Below, in pieces: positions 7,194-15,518 of a stretch of DNA of 39,792 nucleotides. Where the stretch lies: IMG/VR virus record IMGVR_UViG_3300032240_001492, positions 1 through 39,792 of that record; one strand, 5' to 3'. Position 1 is the stretch's first letter. The number at the start of each line of letters is the position of its first letter. Under the pieces are notes generated by a model that was given only the letters and a program-made list of their open reading frames with translations, ran no database searches and was not told where the DNA came from. This stretch comes from a virus. Position numbers and translations under genes: made by a program.

Positions 7194-7201
7194 ATAAATA
7201 T
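7194..7201 (-). promoter_or_regulatory. ATATTTAT promoter-like octamer before the chaperone operon
   Basis: Coding-strand TATATATTTATAT contains the recurrent octamer, 34 bases before the hsp20 ATG. The leader between them carries one arm of the hsp20 inverted repeat. Confidence 0.5.
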
Positions 7202-7235
7202 ATACAACTTTTGAAAAATAAAGAAATTAATCTTT

Positions 7236-9539
7236 TTAGTGACCATCTCTAAGGTTGGGTGCCATTGCTGGCGGCGCTTTCAAAGCGATGCTTAATTTAG
7301 TTGTATTCTCCATCAAATCCTGGACAATTCTGGCCGCTTCTTCTGCCTTAGCATTGTCTACCTCAATTACTAATTGGTCATGGATCTGAGCACACACCCA
7401 GCCTCGTATATTTAGTTCTTGGAACTTTCTATTGATAGCTAATGCTGCACGGTTTACAATTGATGCAGCTAGACCTTGAATCTGAACGTTGCAAGAGTTA
7501 TTAAGACCGTTAATATAGTCTCTAGATAGATTTTTAATCTGATCTACTCCGTATTGTCTTTCCATTTCTTTTTTGATATTCCAATCAAGTAAGTCATCAC
7601 CTATTTTATCATAGATAGCTTTAACTTTAGGAAGGTGGCGAATACGTCCAACTTGAGTTTTAACGAAACCTTGTTCTTTAGCCTGCTTTTTAGATCTTTC
7701 CATCCATTGTTTAAGTTGAGGAAATCCATTCAAATAACCATCAACAAGCTTTTTAGCTTCTTTAGTAGGAATTCCAAGAGTCATACCAAGAGCATAAGCT
7801 CCCATACCGTAAGGAATACCTAATGAATATGCTTTTGCTTTATTCCTAAGTTTAGGATCCATTTTACGTAGGAAGTTAGGAGCTTTTTTATCAGGAGAAT
7901 ATTGATTAAGGCCTTCTGTTTTAATTGCAATAGTAGAATAGAAGTCCCAGTTATTTCTAAAGATGTCTTTTAGTCCTTCGTCTCCAGATACATGGGCAAA
8001 TGTATGTGGCTCCAAACTTTCATAATCGCAGTCAATAAAGATGTTCCCTTCATCATGAATAAAGAATGCCCGAATCAAGTTGTTGTATTCAATAACAATT
8101 GGTTCATCATCTCCTTCTTCTTTAGGACGAGGAAGTTGTTGGGCATCTGAACCATATCTTCCTGATACAGTTCCATGTTGTTTATAATAGAAGTAATACC
8201 TACCGTCTTCTTGAGCATCTAAGAAGCGATCCATGTAAGTACTCTTGATCTTGAGTAGACGATTATAGATACGTAAGTTTCTTGCCCATTCATACTTACC
8301 GGCAATTGATTGAACAGTGTCATCATCAAATTGAGGCTTACCTGTTTTTGTAGTTGATAAAGGTTTAATACCAAGAACTCCGAATGCAATTTCACCCATT
8401 TGATCTTTAGACTGGATATTGAAATAAGCTCCTTCATTATCTTCTTTCCATAGCCTCATACTAATCTTCATTGATACATCTTTATCAAGAACAGAAGGAT
8501 CTCCATGAAGTAGGTAGTGTTTAGCTGAACATTCTGGGAGCCTTATAAGTGATGATTTTGTTATAGTATATTTTCCTGTCTTTTCAGATTGATTTAAATC
8601 AAAATTAGATTCTTTGATCAACTCTTGAGCAAATGTGCCTTTATTATTAGGAGGATATGCATCTATAGCTTTTGTAACTATCCAAGCTCTTACATCAGGA
8701 TTTTTAAGAAGTTCTTTTGTAACTAGGTCTTCATACTCTTTAAGCTTTTCCCCGATAGACTCTCTAGATCTTTTAATCAAATCAAGATCAAGTTTAATAC
8801 CTACTTGTTCCATAGGAATTGTAACCTCTTTATAAAGTGGCATAACTTCATCTTTGAAAAAGAAGTCTTCTAGTCCTTCATCATATAGAGTCTTTATAAA
8901 GTGATTATATACTCTAAGAGTTAGATCTGTATCTGCTGATGCATATTCTGAAAGTAGTTCAAGGTCTGCTTTCCAGATTTCGTAGTTCTCTCTTGTTATT
9001 TGACCTCCATTATTTTTGATAGACTCTTTTAGTGCGATTTGCTCTTCATTTGCTGCCTTATCAATATCAAGCCCGATCTCTTTTTGAATCATTCTTGCAA
9101 TGTCTTTAAGACCGAATGCAGAACCTCCCATAAAACCTGCACCTTCTTCTTTTACTGTATGCACTAAAAGCATTGTATCTACATACAAACTAGAAAGAAG
9201 ATCTACATCATAGAAACACTTGACGAATTTAACGTCAAATGATGCGTTATGCATTATTATTCTTTTTCCAATAAGTAGTGAGATCGTTTTCTTTGCAAGA
9301 TCATGAGCTAATTTATCTTCAATATACGCATCTTGAAGTTCATTATCTTTAAAGATCATTGTAGGCATATAAAAACCTTTGCCTACTTCTCCTGATACTG
9401 AGAAGCCAATGATTTTACCTTTGCGAGGATTAAGACTATTTGTCTCTGTATCAAAGGCAATAACATCAGACAACTTTATATGTTCGATCAGGTCTTTTAA
9501 TTTACTAATCGAATCAACTGTAACATAACTTTTATTCAT
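7236..9539 (-). CDS. polA: DNA polymerase I (family A) with 3'-5' exonuclease
   Basis: A 767-residue replicative family A polymerase. The N-terminal proofreading exonuclease shows VIAFDTETNSL (Asp30, Glu32) and later HNASFDVKFVK and EYASADTDLTLRVY. The polymerase half has a TGRL-like SGRYGSDAQQLPRP. Motif A is DCDYESLEPH, motif B is RNKAKAYSLGIPYG, and motif C is QIHDQLVIEV (His720-Asp721-Gln722). The usual HDE of motif C is HDQ here. There is no 5'-nuclease domain; that activity is encoded separately at 14508-15518. The gene follows the small 9546-9740 gene by 6 bases. Confidence 0.97.
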   Translation of the reverse strand: MNKSYVTVDSISKLKDLIEHIKLSDVIAFDTETNSLNPRKGKIIGFSVSGEVGKGFYMPTMIFKDNELQDAYIEDKLAHDLAKKTISLLIGKRIIMHNASFDVKFVKCFYDVDLLSSLYVDTMLLVHTVKEEGAGFMGGSAFGLKDIARMIQKEIGLDIDKAANEEQIALKESIKNNGGQITRENYEIWKADLELLSEYASADTDLTLRVYNHFIKTLYDEGLEDFFFKDEVMPLYKEVTIPMEQVGIKLDLDLIKRSRESIGEKLKEYEDLVTKELLKNPDVRAWIVTKAIDAYPPNNKGTFAQELIKESNFDLNQSEKTGKYTITKSSLIRLPECSAKHYLLHGDPSVLDKDVSMKISMRLWKEDNEGAYFNIQSKDQMGEIAFGVLGIKPLSTTKTGKPQFDDDTVQSIAGKYEWARNLRIYNRLLKIKSTYMDRFLDAQEDGRYYFYYKQHGTVSGRYGSDAQQLPRPKEEGDDEPIVIEYNNLIRAFFIHDEGNIFIDCDYESLEPHTFAHVSGDEGLKDIFRNNWDFYSTIAIKTEGLNQYSPDKKAPNFLRKMDPKLRNKAKAYSLGIPYGMGAYALGMTLGIPTKEAKKLVDGYLNGFPQLKQWMERSKKQAKEQGFVKTQVGRIRHLPKVKAIYDKIGDDLLDWNIKKEMERQYGVDQIKNLSRDYINGLNNSCNVQIQGLAASIVNRAALAINRKFQELNIRGWVCAQIHDQLVIEVDNAKAEEAARIVQDLMENTTKLSIALKAPPAMAPNLRDGH

Positions 9540-9545
9540 AACTAA

Positions 9546-9740
9546 TTAATCTTCTTTTTTCTCCTGATAAGGAAATAGTTCATTTAGCTTTTCTCTACGC
9601 TTATTACATCCGCAATCTTCTTGACCTAAGGCATTAGCTATTTTTTCTGCTACTACATCAAGACCTGTTGCGTGAGTTATTTTTGCAATAGTGTCTCCTA
9701 AACCTTTTGATTCTTCTTGGTTACCGGTCTTGTTTTTCAT
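9546..9740 (-). CDS. Small conserved cysteine-containing phage protein, unknown function
   Basis: A 64-residue protein with KGLGDTIAKITHATGLDVVAE and then EDCGCNKRREKLNELFPY. Similar short proteins (GLGD ... CGC..R...LN..FPY) occur in other phages of this general type, from memory; no function is known to me. The CGC motif might bind metal. It overlaps the upstream membrane-protein gene by 20 bases and lies 6 bases before polA, suggesting translational coupling. Confidence 0.65.
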   Translation of the reverse strand: MKNKTGNQEESKGLGDTIAKITHATGLDVVAEKIANALGQEDCGCNKRREKLNELFPYQEKKED

Positions 9741-9924
9741 CGATCTTTTTTTCTAATTTTTGTAAAGTATTTCCAGCTGCCATAGCAATAATACTAATTT
9801 GTTCCCAAAGACCGTTTATATCTCTTTTTAGTCTAGAAAATAATACCCACTGCACAAATTGAATGATTAATAATAATAATGTGACTGAGAAATAGACGTA
9901 CTCTGGTTTTATTGTAACTGTCAT
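9721..9924 (-). CDS. Small single-pass membrane protein
   Basis: A 67-residue protein with one hydrophobic helix (about residues 10-29, YFSVTLLLLIIQFVQWVLF), then a basic and amphipathic C-terminal part (KLEKKIDEKQDR) that could form a short coiled coil. Topology is probably N-out, C-in by charge. It overlaps the next gene, and its start has the AAAGTTATG context. Its role is unknown; holin-like, anchor or membrane-remodelling functions are possible but not supported by more than size and topology. Confidence 0.6.
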   Translation of the reverse strand: MTVTIKPEYVYFSVTLLLLIIQFVQWVLFSRLKRDINGLWEQISIIAMAAGNTLQKLEKKIDEKQDR

Positions 9925-9937
9925 AACTTTGTTTTGT

Positions 9938-9945
9938 TAAATATA
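9938..9945 (-). promoter_or_regulatory. TATATTTA promoter-like box before 9721-9924
   Basis: Coding-strand TATATTTA, 13 bases before the ATG at 9924 and just after the stop of the 9948-10130 gene. It is a variant of the recurrent octamer. Confidence 0.35.
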
Positions 9946-9947
9946 AA

Positions 9948-10130
9948 TCAATCTTCTGATTCTTTTTCTTTTATTTTTGTAGTGCCTTTTATCCATTCTG
10001 GGTCATAGGGACAGTGTCTGCAGTTTTTTCCACAGCACTTTTTCTTTTGTAAATGATAGAGGGCAGTAAAAACCACCCTCCCATCTTCCAAGTAATAATG
10101 TACGTCCTCTATGAATTGATTAGGCTTCAC
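9948..10130 (-). CDS. DUF5522-like cysteine-cluster protein
   Basis: A 60-residue protein with YYLEDGRVVFTALYHLQKKKCCGKNCRHCPYDPEW, closely resembling the DUF5522 pattern (YYLE.GRVVFTALYHL ... CCG..CRHCPY). The four-cysteine cluster suggests metal or Fe-S binding. The family occurs in bacterial chromosomes; a phage copy directly downstream of nrdA, with an 11-base overlap, hints at a link to ribonucleotide reductase or redox state, but this is only context. The function is unknown. Confidence 0.7.
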   Translation of the reverse strand: MKPNQFIEDVHYYLEDGRVVFTALYHLQKKKCCGKNCRHCPYDPEWIKGTTKIKEKESED

Positions 10131-11751
10131 AATTTACACACTCTAAAATATTTCTAGCAAATGCTTGTGCTGAATTCTGCGAAAATTGATAATACAAAGT
10201 CTTTACTCCTTCTTCATGCGCATACAAATATAGTTGATTTATATCTTTTGCTGATATCGACGGGTGGATCATTAAGTTCAAACTTTGAGATTGGTCAATA
10301 TACTTTTGTCTTGATGCTGCTTGAAGTATAATTTCTTTTGGAGTAATCTCTAAGAATGTCTTGAATACTTCTTTTGTTGGAAAATCAAGATGCTGAACAG
10401 ATCCGTCTTTTTTAAGAATAGAATCCCAAGTCTCTTCATTATTAAGATCGTATTTTTCTAACTCTTCTACTAAATAAGGATTTTTATATACAGTCTTAAT
10501 CTTAGATAAGTCTTTTATAAAGTAGTTAGATTTAATAGGTTCAATTCCCATACTAACTTGTCCTAATATAAATGATGATGACTTTGTAGGAGCAATAGCA
10601 ACTAGAGTTGAATTTGCAAAACCTGGTCTAATTGACTTATATTTTTCAGGATTAGATTTATAAAGCTCTTGAGAAGCTGAATCTGTTCTTTCTTTTAGAA
10701 CTTTGAATATCTTATTGTTATATTGCTTAGCTTGTAAAGATTCAAAAGGAATCAATTTAGATTGTAGTAAAGAATGATAACCTAAAACACCAACACCAAT
10801 TGCCCTATGTTCAGAAGCAAACCTCCAGGCTCTTTTCATACCAGCTAATTTTTCTGCCTTAATAATGAACTCATCCATTACTGCATTTAAGAACTGAGTA
10901 TATACTTCGATAGCGTCTGTTTTCTCTATCTCATCCCAATGAAGTAGATTGATTGATCCAATGCAACACACAAAAGAATTTTTGCTATCTGTAGGAAGTT
11001 GAATCTCACTACATAAGTTAGATGCATTAATCTCAAAACCTAACTCTTTATAAGGACTATTGTTATTTGAGTTGTCTTTGAACATGATATAAGGAAAACC
11101 AAACTCGCTGCGCCTTTGAATTACTTTAGCCCATATTTTTCTTTTAGCAGGATCACCAGCTTTCATTTCTTCTAACCATTGATCAGTTACAGTAATTCCG
11201 TATTGTAAGTTTTGAATAGGATTTCCTTCAGTTCCGATATCTAAAAAGTCACTAATGTCTTGATGCTCAATAGGAAGATAAACTGCGCATGCACCACGAC
11301 GAGCTTCACTTTGTTTACATACATCAATAGTAGTGTCATACATTCTAGCATAGTGAACAGGACCATCCGCTCTTCCTCCTGTAGAAATATCAGTTCCTCT
11401 AGGTCTAATGTTTCCTAGATATGCAGAAGTACCTCCACCATATTTAGACATTAGTCCAATTTCTCTAGATGCATTAAGTATACTATCTAAAGAGTCATCA
11501 ACATTTGATCCATAACAAGAAATAGGAAGTCCTTTATTCTTACCAAAATTAATCCAAACTGGAGTAGCTAAAGTATAATAACCTTTTGCCATATAGTCTT
11601 CAAACTTCTCTGCAAAACCTTCTATACCAAGATACTCTTGTGCTGTTTTTGCTACTTCTTTAATCCTTTCTTCTGCGGATTCAGAAATATATCCTCTAGA
11701 TAAAAATGTTCTAGCCTCTTCATTTAGCCAATAGTAGTCTTTGTATTCCAT
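10120..11751 (-). CDS. nrdA: Ribonucleotide reductase large subunit (class I NrdA)
   Basis: A 543-residue catalytic subunit that reduces ribonucleotides to deoxyribonucleotides. Visible are PISCYGSN (Cys79, redox pair), the active-site NLCSEIQLP (Asn245, Cys247, Glu249), the second redox cysteine around FVCCIGSINL (262-263), the radical-transfer tyrosines VKTLYYQFS (Tyr520, Tyr521) and a C-terminal CVNC pair (538-541) for re-reduction by thioredoxin or glutaredoxin. The protein is short and begins near the catalytic barrel, so the N-terminal ATP-cone seen in E. coli NrdA is absent and allosteric activity control by dATP is probably lost. It is 5 bases downstream of nrdB. Confidence 0.96.
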   Translation of the reverse strand: MEYKDYYWLNEEARTFLSRGYISESAEERIKEVAKTAQEYLGIEGFAEKFEDYMAKGYYTLATPVWINFGKNKGLPISCYGSNVDDSLDSILNASREIGLMSKYGGGTSAYLGNIRPRGTDISTGGRADGPVHYARMYDTTIDVCKQSEARRGACAVYLPIEHQDISDFLDIGTEGNPIQNLQYGITVTDQWLEEMKAGDPAKRKIWAKVIQRRSEFGFPYIMFKDNSNNNSPYKELGFEINASNLCSEIQLPTDSKNSFVCCIGSINLLHWDEIEKTDAIEVYTQFLNAVMDEFIIKAEKLAGMKRAWRFASEHRAIGVGVLGYHSLLQSKLIPFESLQAKQYNNKIFKVLKERTDSASQELYKSNPEKYKSIRPGFANSTLVAIAPTKSSSFILGQVSMGIEPIKSNYFIKDLSKIKTVYKNPYLVEELEKYDLNNEETWDSILKKDGSVQHLDFPTKEVFKTFLEITPKEIILQAASRQKYIDQSQSLNLMIHPSISAKDINQLYLYAHEEGVKTLYYQFSQNSAQAFARNILECVNCEA

Positions 11752-11756
11752 AATAA

Positions 11757-12734
11757 TTAAAATAAGTCGTCTTCAGTAATTGCTTTTTGTTTTTTTGAAT
11801 AATCGATTTGTTTTTTATAGAAAAAGTCTCCTTCTTTAGTAGATGTTATTTCTATATCAAACCATTTTGTTTTTTCTATTTCATTAGGATCAACTTCAAA
11901 AATAGGATTCATTCCAATCTTATTCAAAGAATTGTTGAATCTATTCATAATGAAGTTCTGAATTGTATTCTTTGACAAGAATTCTAGTTCTCCAGATTCA
12001 AAGATCCAATCTAATATTTTGCACTCTGCTTTATAAGCTTTCTTACATGCTGAGTCGATAAGCTTTTCAAACTCTTCATCAAACCACTCAGGGTTTTCAG
12101 TCTTAATAATATTAATAATCTCGGCTCCAAAATTACCGTGAATCTCTTCCTCTTTAGATGTAGCTTCAACAACATTTGATATTCCTTTAAAAAGATTTTT
12201 CTCTTTATTAAAAGACATCATGATCAAGAATTGTGAGAATAGAGAAACGTGTTCAATGAATAAAGAAAACAAAAGTACAGATTTAGTGTACATTTTATCA
12301 TCTAGACTTCTAGTTCCATCTAAGTATTTTGATAGGTATTTAATCCTGTCTTTAATTGCAGGAATTTCTACCACTGTTTGGAACTCATCTTCTAGTCCTA
12401 AGATTCTAAGTAATCTTGCATAAGCATCTTTATGTCTAACTTCAGATTCAGCAAATGTCATTCCAACATCACCGATCTCAGTGATAGGCATTCTTTTATA
12501 CATGTCTGCCCAAAATGTTTTAACATTTACTTCAATCTGAGCGATAGCCAGCATTGTTTTCTTTATGACATCTCTTTCATTGTCATTTACACTGACTTTA
12601 AAATCATTAATGTCGGTAGTAAAATTGTATTCTGTATCTATCCAATAAGAATGCCTGATAGCATCTTTATATTTTAATAACGATGGATAATCATAAGGAA
12701 GGATATTAATCCTTTTTGTAAATAGCTTGCTCAT
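11757..12734 (-). CDS. nrdB: Ribonucleotide reductase small subunit (class I NrdB)
   Basis: A 325-residue ferritin-like subunit that provides the radical for NrdA. The segment FAESEVRHKDAYARLL carries a Glu-x-x-His-x-x-x-Tyr arrangement matching E. coli Glu115, His118 and the radical Tyr122. A second ligand block is EEEIHGNFGAEII. The position of the first metal ligand (Asp84 in E. coli) appears to be Glu (AQIEVNV). It ends QKAITEDDLF, a typical NrdA-interacting tail. It leads the nrdB-nrdA operon behind a 119-base leader with a hairpin. Confidence 0.95.
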   Translation of the reverse strand: MSKLFTKRINILPYDYPSLLKYKDAIRHSYWIDTEYNFTTDINDFKVSVNDNERDVIKKTMLAIAQIEVNVKTFWADMYKRMPITEIGDVGMTFAESEVRHKDAYARLLRILGLEDEFQTVVEIPAIKDRIKYLSKYLDGTRSLDDKMYTKSVLLFSLFIEHVSLFSQFLIMMSFNKEKNLFKGISNVVEATSKEEEIHGNFGAEIINIIKTENPEWFDEEFEKLIDSACKKAYKAECKILDWIFESGELEFLSKNTIQNFIMNRFNNSLNKIGMNPIFEVDPNEIEKTKWFDIEITSTKEGDFFYKKQIDYSKKQKAITEDDLF

Positions 12735-12778
12735 AAAATAACTTATTGTTTATTTTATCTTATTTATGAAAAAATAGA

Positions 12779-12809
12779 ATGGACCATAGAAGATTTTTTA
12801 GCTCTTCTA
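12779..12809 (-). promoter_or_regulatory. Hairpin in the nrdB leader (possible attenuator)
   Basis: The stem TAGAAGA/TCTTCTA (7 bp, 12787-12793 with 12803-12809) is followed on the coding strand by TGGTCCATTCTATTTTTTC, a U-rich tail that starts a few bases late for a standard terminator. A shorter hairpin TTATT/AATAA lies further upstream. The tail resembles the one after the HNH leader (TGGACCATTTTCTTTTTC). Confidence 0.35.
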
Positions 12810-12853
12810 CAATATAATAGAACCTTTATTAGCCAATAAAATGTTAAAAAAGA

Positions 12854-13075
12854 TTAAACTGTTCCAGGAAGTGTTGATCCTTTTGGATTAGTCTGTGTCA
12901 AAGATGTTGAACTCTTTTGTATCTTATTGATATTATTAGTGGTCAACCTTGTAGACTGATTAGGACTCACAGTGTTTAATTGGGCAATTTTATCATTATA
13001 TCTATCAGGAACGTCTACTTGCCTGTAATTGTCTCCCTTAGATGCCTTTTTAAATAAATCAATTAAGAAGTTCAT
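12854..13075 (-). CDS. Small unknown protein
   Basis: A 73-residue protein with an amphipathic N-terminus (MNFLIDLFKKASKG) and a serine/threonine/asparagine-rich remainder that looks disordered (VSPNQSTRLTTNNINKIQ ... TNPKGSTLPGTV). No family is recognised. It has its own promoter-like octamer 19 bases before the ATG and lies between the helicase and nrdB genes. Confidence 0.55.
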   Translation of the reverse strand: MNFLIDLFKKASKGDNYRQVDVPDRYNDKIAQLNTVSPNQSTRLTTNNINKIQKSSTSLTQTNPKGSTLPGTV

Positions 13076-13094
13076 ATGCTTACTATTTTCTCTA

Positions 13095-13102
13095 ATAAAT
13101 AT
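13095..13102 (-). promoter_or_regulatory. ATATTTAT promoter-like octamer before 12854-13075
   Basis: Coding-strand TATATATTTATTAG, octamer 19 bases before the ATG at 13075, in the short gap after the helicase stop. Confidence 0.5.
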
Positions 13103-13119
13103 ATACTTTTCCTGTAATT

Positions 13120-14505
13120 TTATATTCCTAATTCAAAAAACTTATTAGCTAAATAAGCCTTCTCATCTTTGTCTAAACCAGAACTAAATGGTTTTGATGA
13201 TCCTGAAGCTGGCGATTGTGTATCGAATGTCAATTCGTCATCATCTAGACTATCTGGATTGATCTCAATATTACCATTATTAGTACTGATTTTAGCAGAA
13301 TATGTCATACCGTCCATACCGTAGCGGTTTTTCATGATATGAATACGTCCAGTTCCATTGATTTTATCTTGCCTTTTTCTAGATAAAGATAAAGCAAAGT
13401 CAGCAATCATCATCTTATTATATGAACCTGCTGCCTTATCTCCTTCAATTACATCATCTTTTGCGCCTGCTCTATTTACCTGTGATACTGTCCAGATAGG
13501 TATTTTAAGCTCCCTTGCCATACCTTTCGTTGCAGTATAAACATCATCAATTGCATCTTTAGGATCAATAGACTTTGTTTTGCTCTTTAATAGATCAACG
13601 TAGTCAATAATAACCAAGTCTGGAGGATATCCTAGATCACAGCACTTTTGAATGTGCGCTTCAATTGTATGAGTAGTAGCTTTTCCCATCGGGAACTCTT
13701 TGATAACCAACTTACCTTTCAATTTACTAACTGATTCCTCAATAGCCGCACGATGTTTGTGAACCTGTTGTACATCTATTCCTGTGAATAGAGAGTCATA
13801 ACGTTTGCCTACGTAGTACTCAGATAGTTCTAATGTATAATGACATACAGTATATCCTCTTTGTACCGCCATAGCTCCTAGATTAACTAGCATCCATGAC
13901 TTACCTCCACCAGGATTTCCGAATATAAGACCAAGATCACCTTTACCAAGACCTCCCATTAGAAGTTCATTGATGTGAGGCCATGATGTAGGAATAGCGG
14001 CTCTCTCTTCTTCACGATATCTGGTCTCAATATCTTTTTCATACTCATGACCGATAGACTTATCTTGACCTGCTTTCAATGCAGAGTCCATCATATACTT
14101 AATGTCATCGTATTGACCTTTTTCAAGAAGCGTTACTGAATTTAGGATAGCTTTTTTAATCTGTTGATTTTTACAAAAGCTACTAAACTCTTGCTCTACA
14201 TATTCACGATCTTCATTAGCAGATTTAAATGCTTCTTTTAACTGCTCTACTACACTAACTTTAAGAACTTCGTTCTCTATTTTTCTTACTTCTACTTGAA
14301 GAGAATCAAGTGACGGTGTAGTATGATACTTGTAATAGTATCTTAGAATTTCACCTACGATCCACTTATGTGCAGGATTGTCAAACATTTCAGTATCAAG
14401 AATGTCATTTATATTTTGAAGAAACTCTTTATGCTTCAACAAACTTGACATTACTTTGATTTGAAAACTGACACCGTACTGTTGTAACTGATTTAATGAC
14501 GCCAT
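13120..14505 (-). CDS. Replicative DNA helicase (DnaB / T4 gp41 type)
   Basis: A 461-residue hexameric helicase of the RecA-fold SF4 family that unwinds DNA ahead of the polymerase. Residues 1-150 are the helical N-terminal domain. The ATPase domain has Walker A FGNPGGGKSW (GNPGGGKS at 196-203), Walker B LVIIDYVDLLKS, a TVSQVNR motif and MIADFALSLSRKR followed by KNRYG near the arginine finger. The tail is acidic and serine-rich. No primase gene was seen in the window. It is 2 bases downstream of the exonuclease gene. Confidence 0.95.
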   Translation of the reverse strand: MASLNQLQQYGVSFQIKVMSSLLKHKEFLQNINDILDTEMFDNPAHKWIVGEILRYYYKYHTTPSLDSLQVEVRKIENEVLKVSVVEQLKEAFKSANEDREYVEQEFSSFCKNQQIKKAILNSVTLLEKGQYDDIKYMMDSALKAGQDKSIGHEYEKDIETRYREEERAAIPTSWPHINELLMGGLGKGDLGLIFGNPGGGKSWMLVNLGAMAVQRGYTVCHYTLELSEYYVGKRYDSLFTGIDVQQVHKHRAAIEESVSKLKGKLVIKEFPMGKATTHTIEAHIQKCCDLGYPPDLVIIDYVDLLKSKTKSIDPKDAIDDVYTATKGMARELKIPIWTVSQVNRAGAKDDVIEGDKAAGSYNKMMIADFALSLSRKRQDKINGTGRIHIMKNRYGMDGMTYSAKISTNNGNIEINPDSLDDDELTFDTQSPASGSSKPFSSGLDKDEKAYLANKFFELGI

Positions 14506-14507
14506 AA

Positions 14508-15518
14508 CTATTTATATTTTGATAATTCATTAAAGTGATTAAACAACCACATATACACATTTGGTATAGAATTGCCTAATTCATCTTCATGATACAAATT
14601 AAGAAATTCTTGTGAATTAAACTCTTTCGATGGGCTTAGTAACATACTATTTATTTCTTCTAGTGCATCTTCAGGTATATTAGGATCTTTTAAGTCCATT
14701 AACTTTTTATTGATCCTTAATTGATACTCGTAATTTTTAATATTCTCTAGTATCTTAGCTCTACCTTCACAATTTGCCAATATATCGTCTAATGATATTT
14801 CTGTTTCAGAACCCAATTCAGGAAACATTTTTAGCATGGTCTTACTTCCTAGACCTTTTACTCCAGGTACATTATCTCCAGAATCTCCAAGAAGTATCTT
14901 TTGAGTCAAAAAGTTTTTTGGAGTTACTCCATACTCTTTTAGTACTAATTCTCTATCATAGAACTTTTTCTTAGTAGGAGAATATATTGTAACTCTGTCT
15001 GAAACTAATTGTAAGTAATCTCTATCTGATGAAAGGATGGTAACCTCTCCATCTATTTTTCCTGTAATATAACCAATAACATCATCTGCTTCAATTTTGT
15101 CAATTGATAGTAGATCTACAGGAAGTTGTTTTAGATAATAGATTAGTCTGATTATCTGATTTGTAATTGCTTCAGACTCATCTTGCTGAGATTCAAATGA
15201 ATCCCAATTAGTAACTCTTTTGATACCTCTGTTTCCTTTATAATCTGGATAGATATATCTTTTGTTAGTCGATGCACCTTGACCATCAAATACTAATATC
15301 ACTCTAGTCGGCCTAACTAATTTAATTGCGTAGCCTAAGGAACGTAAAAATCCTGTTAGGCCTCCGATATGTGACAGTTCTTTATTTACCCAGCCAATAG
15401 CAGTGAATGCTCTTAAGAAGGTGTTTAGTCCATCAATAAGTAACACTCTGCTATTAACATGGTCTTCGATCTTTTCTTGTTTTAAAGAATCGAATATTTT
15501 TCTTTGTTCTTCGTTCAT
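14508..15518 (-). CDS. 5'-3' exonuclease / flap endonuclease (T4 RNase H-like)
   Basis: A 336-residue FEN/PIN-domain nuclease that removes RNA primers and 5' flaps on the lagging strand. Acidic metal-binding positions are visible in VLLIDGLNTF, RVILVFDGQGA, DKIEADDVIGYI and VTILSSDRDYLQL. They are followed by the helix-hairpin-helix LGDSGDNVPGVKGLGSKTML. This supplies the 5'-nuclease that the phage DNA polymerase lacks. Its ATG overlaps the stop of the recombinase gene by one base (TAATG), so they are translationally coupled. Confidence 0.95.
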   Translation of the reverse strand: MNEEQRKIFDSLKQEKIEDHVNSRVLLIDGLNTFLRAFTAIGWVNKELSHIGGLTGFLRSLGYAIKLVRPTRVILVFDGQGASTNKRYIYPDYKGNRGIKRVTNWDSFESQQDESEAITNQIIRLIYYLKQLPVDLLSIDKIEADDVIGYITGKIDGEVTILSSDRDYLQLVSDRVTIYSPTKKKFYDRELVLKEYGVTPKNFLTQKILLGDSGDNVPGVKGLGSKTMLKMFPELGSETEISLDDILANCEGRAKILENIKNYEYQLRINKKLMDLKDPNIPEDALEEINSMLLSPSKEFNSQEFLNLYHEDELGNSIPNVYMWLFNHFNELSKYK

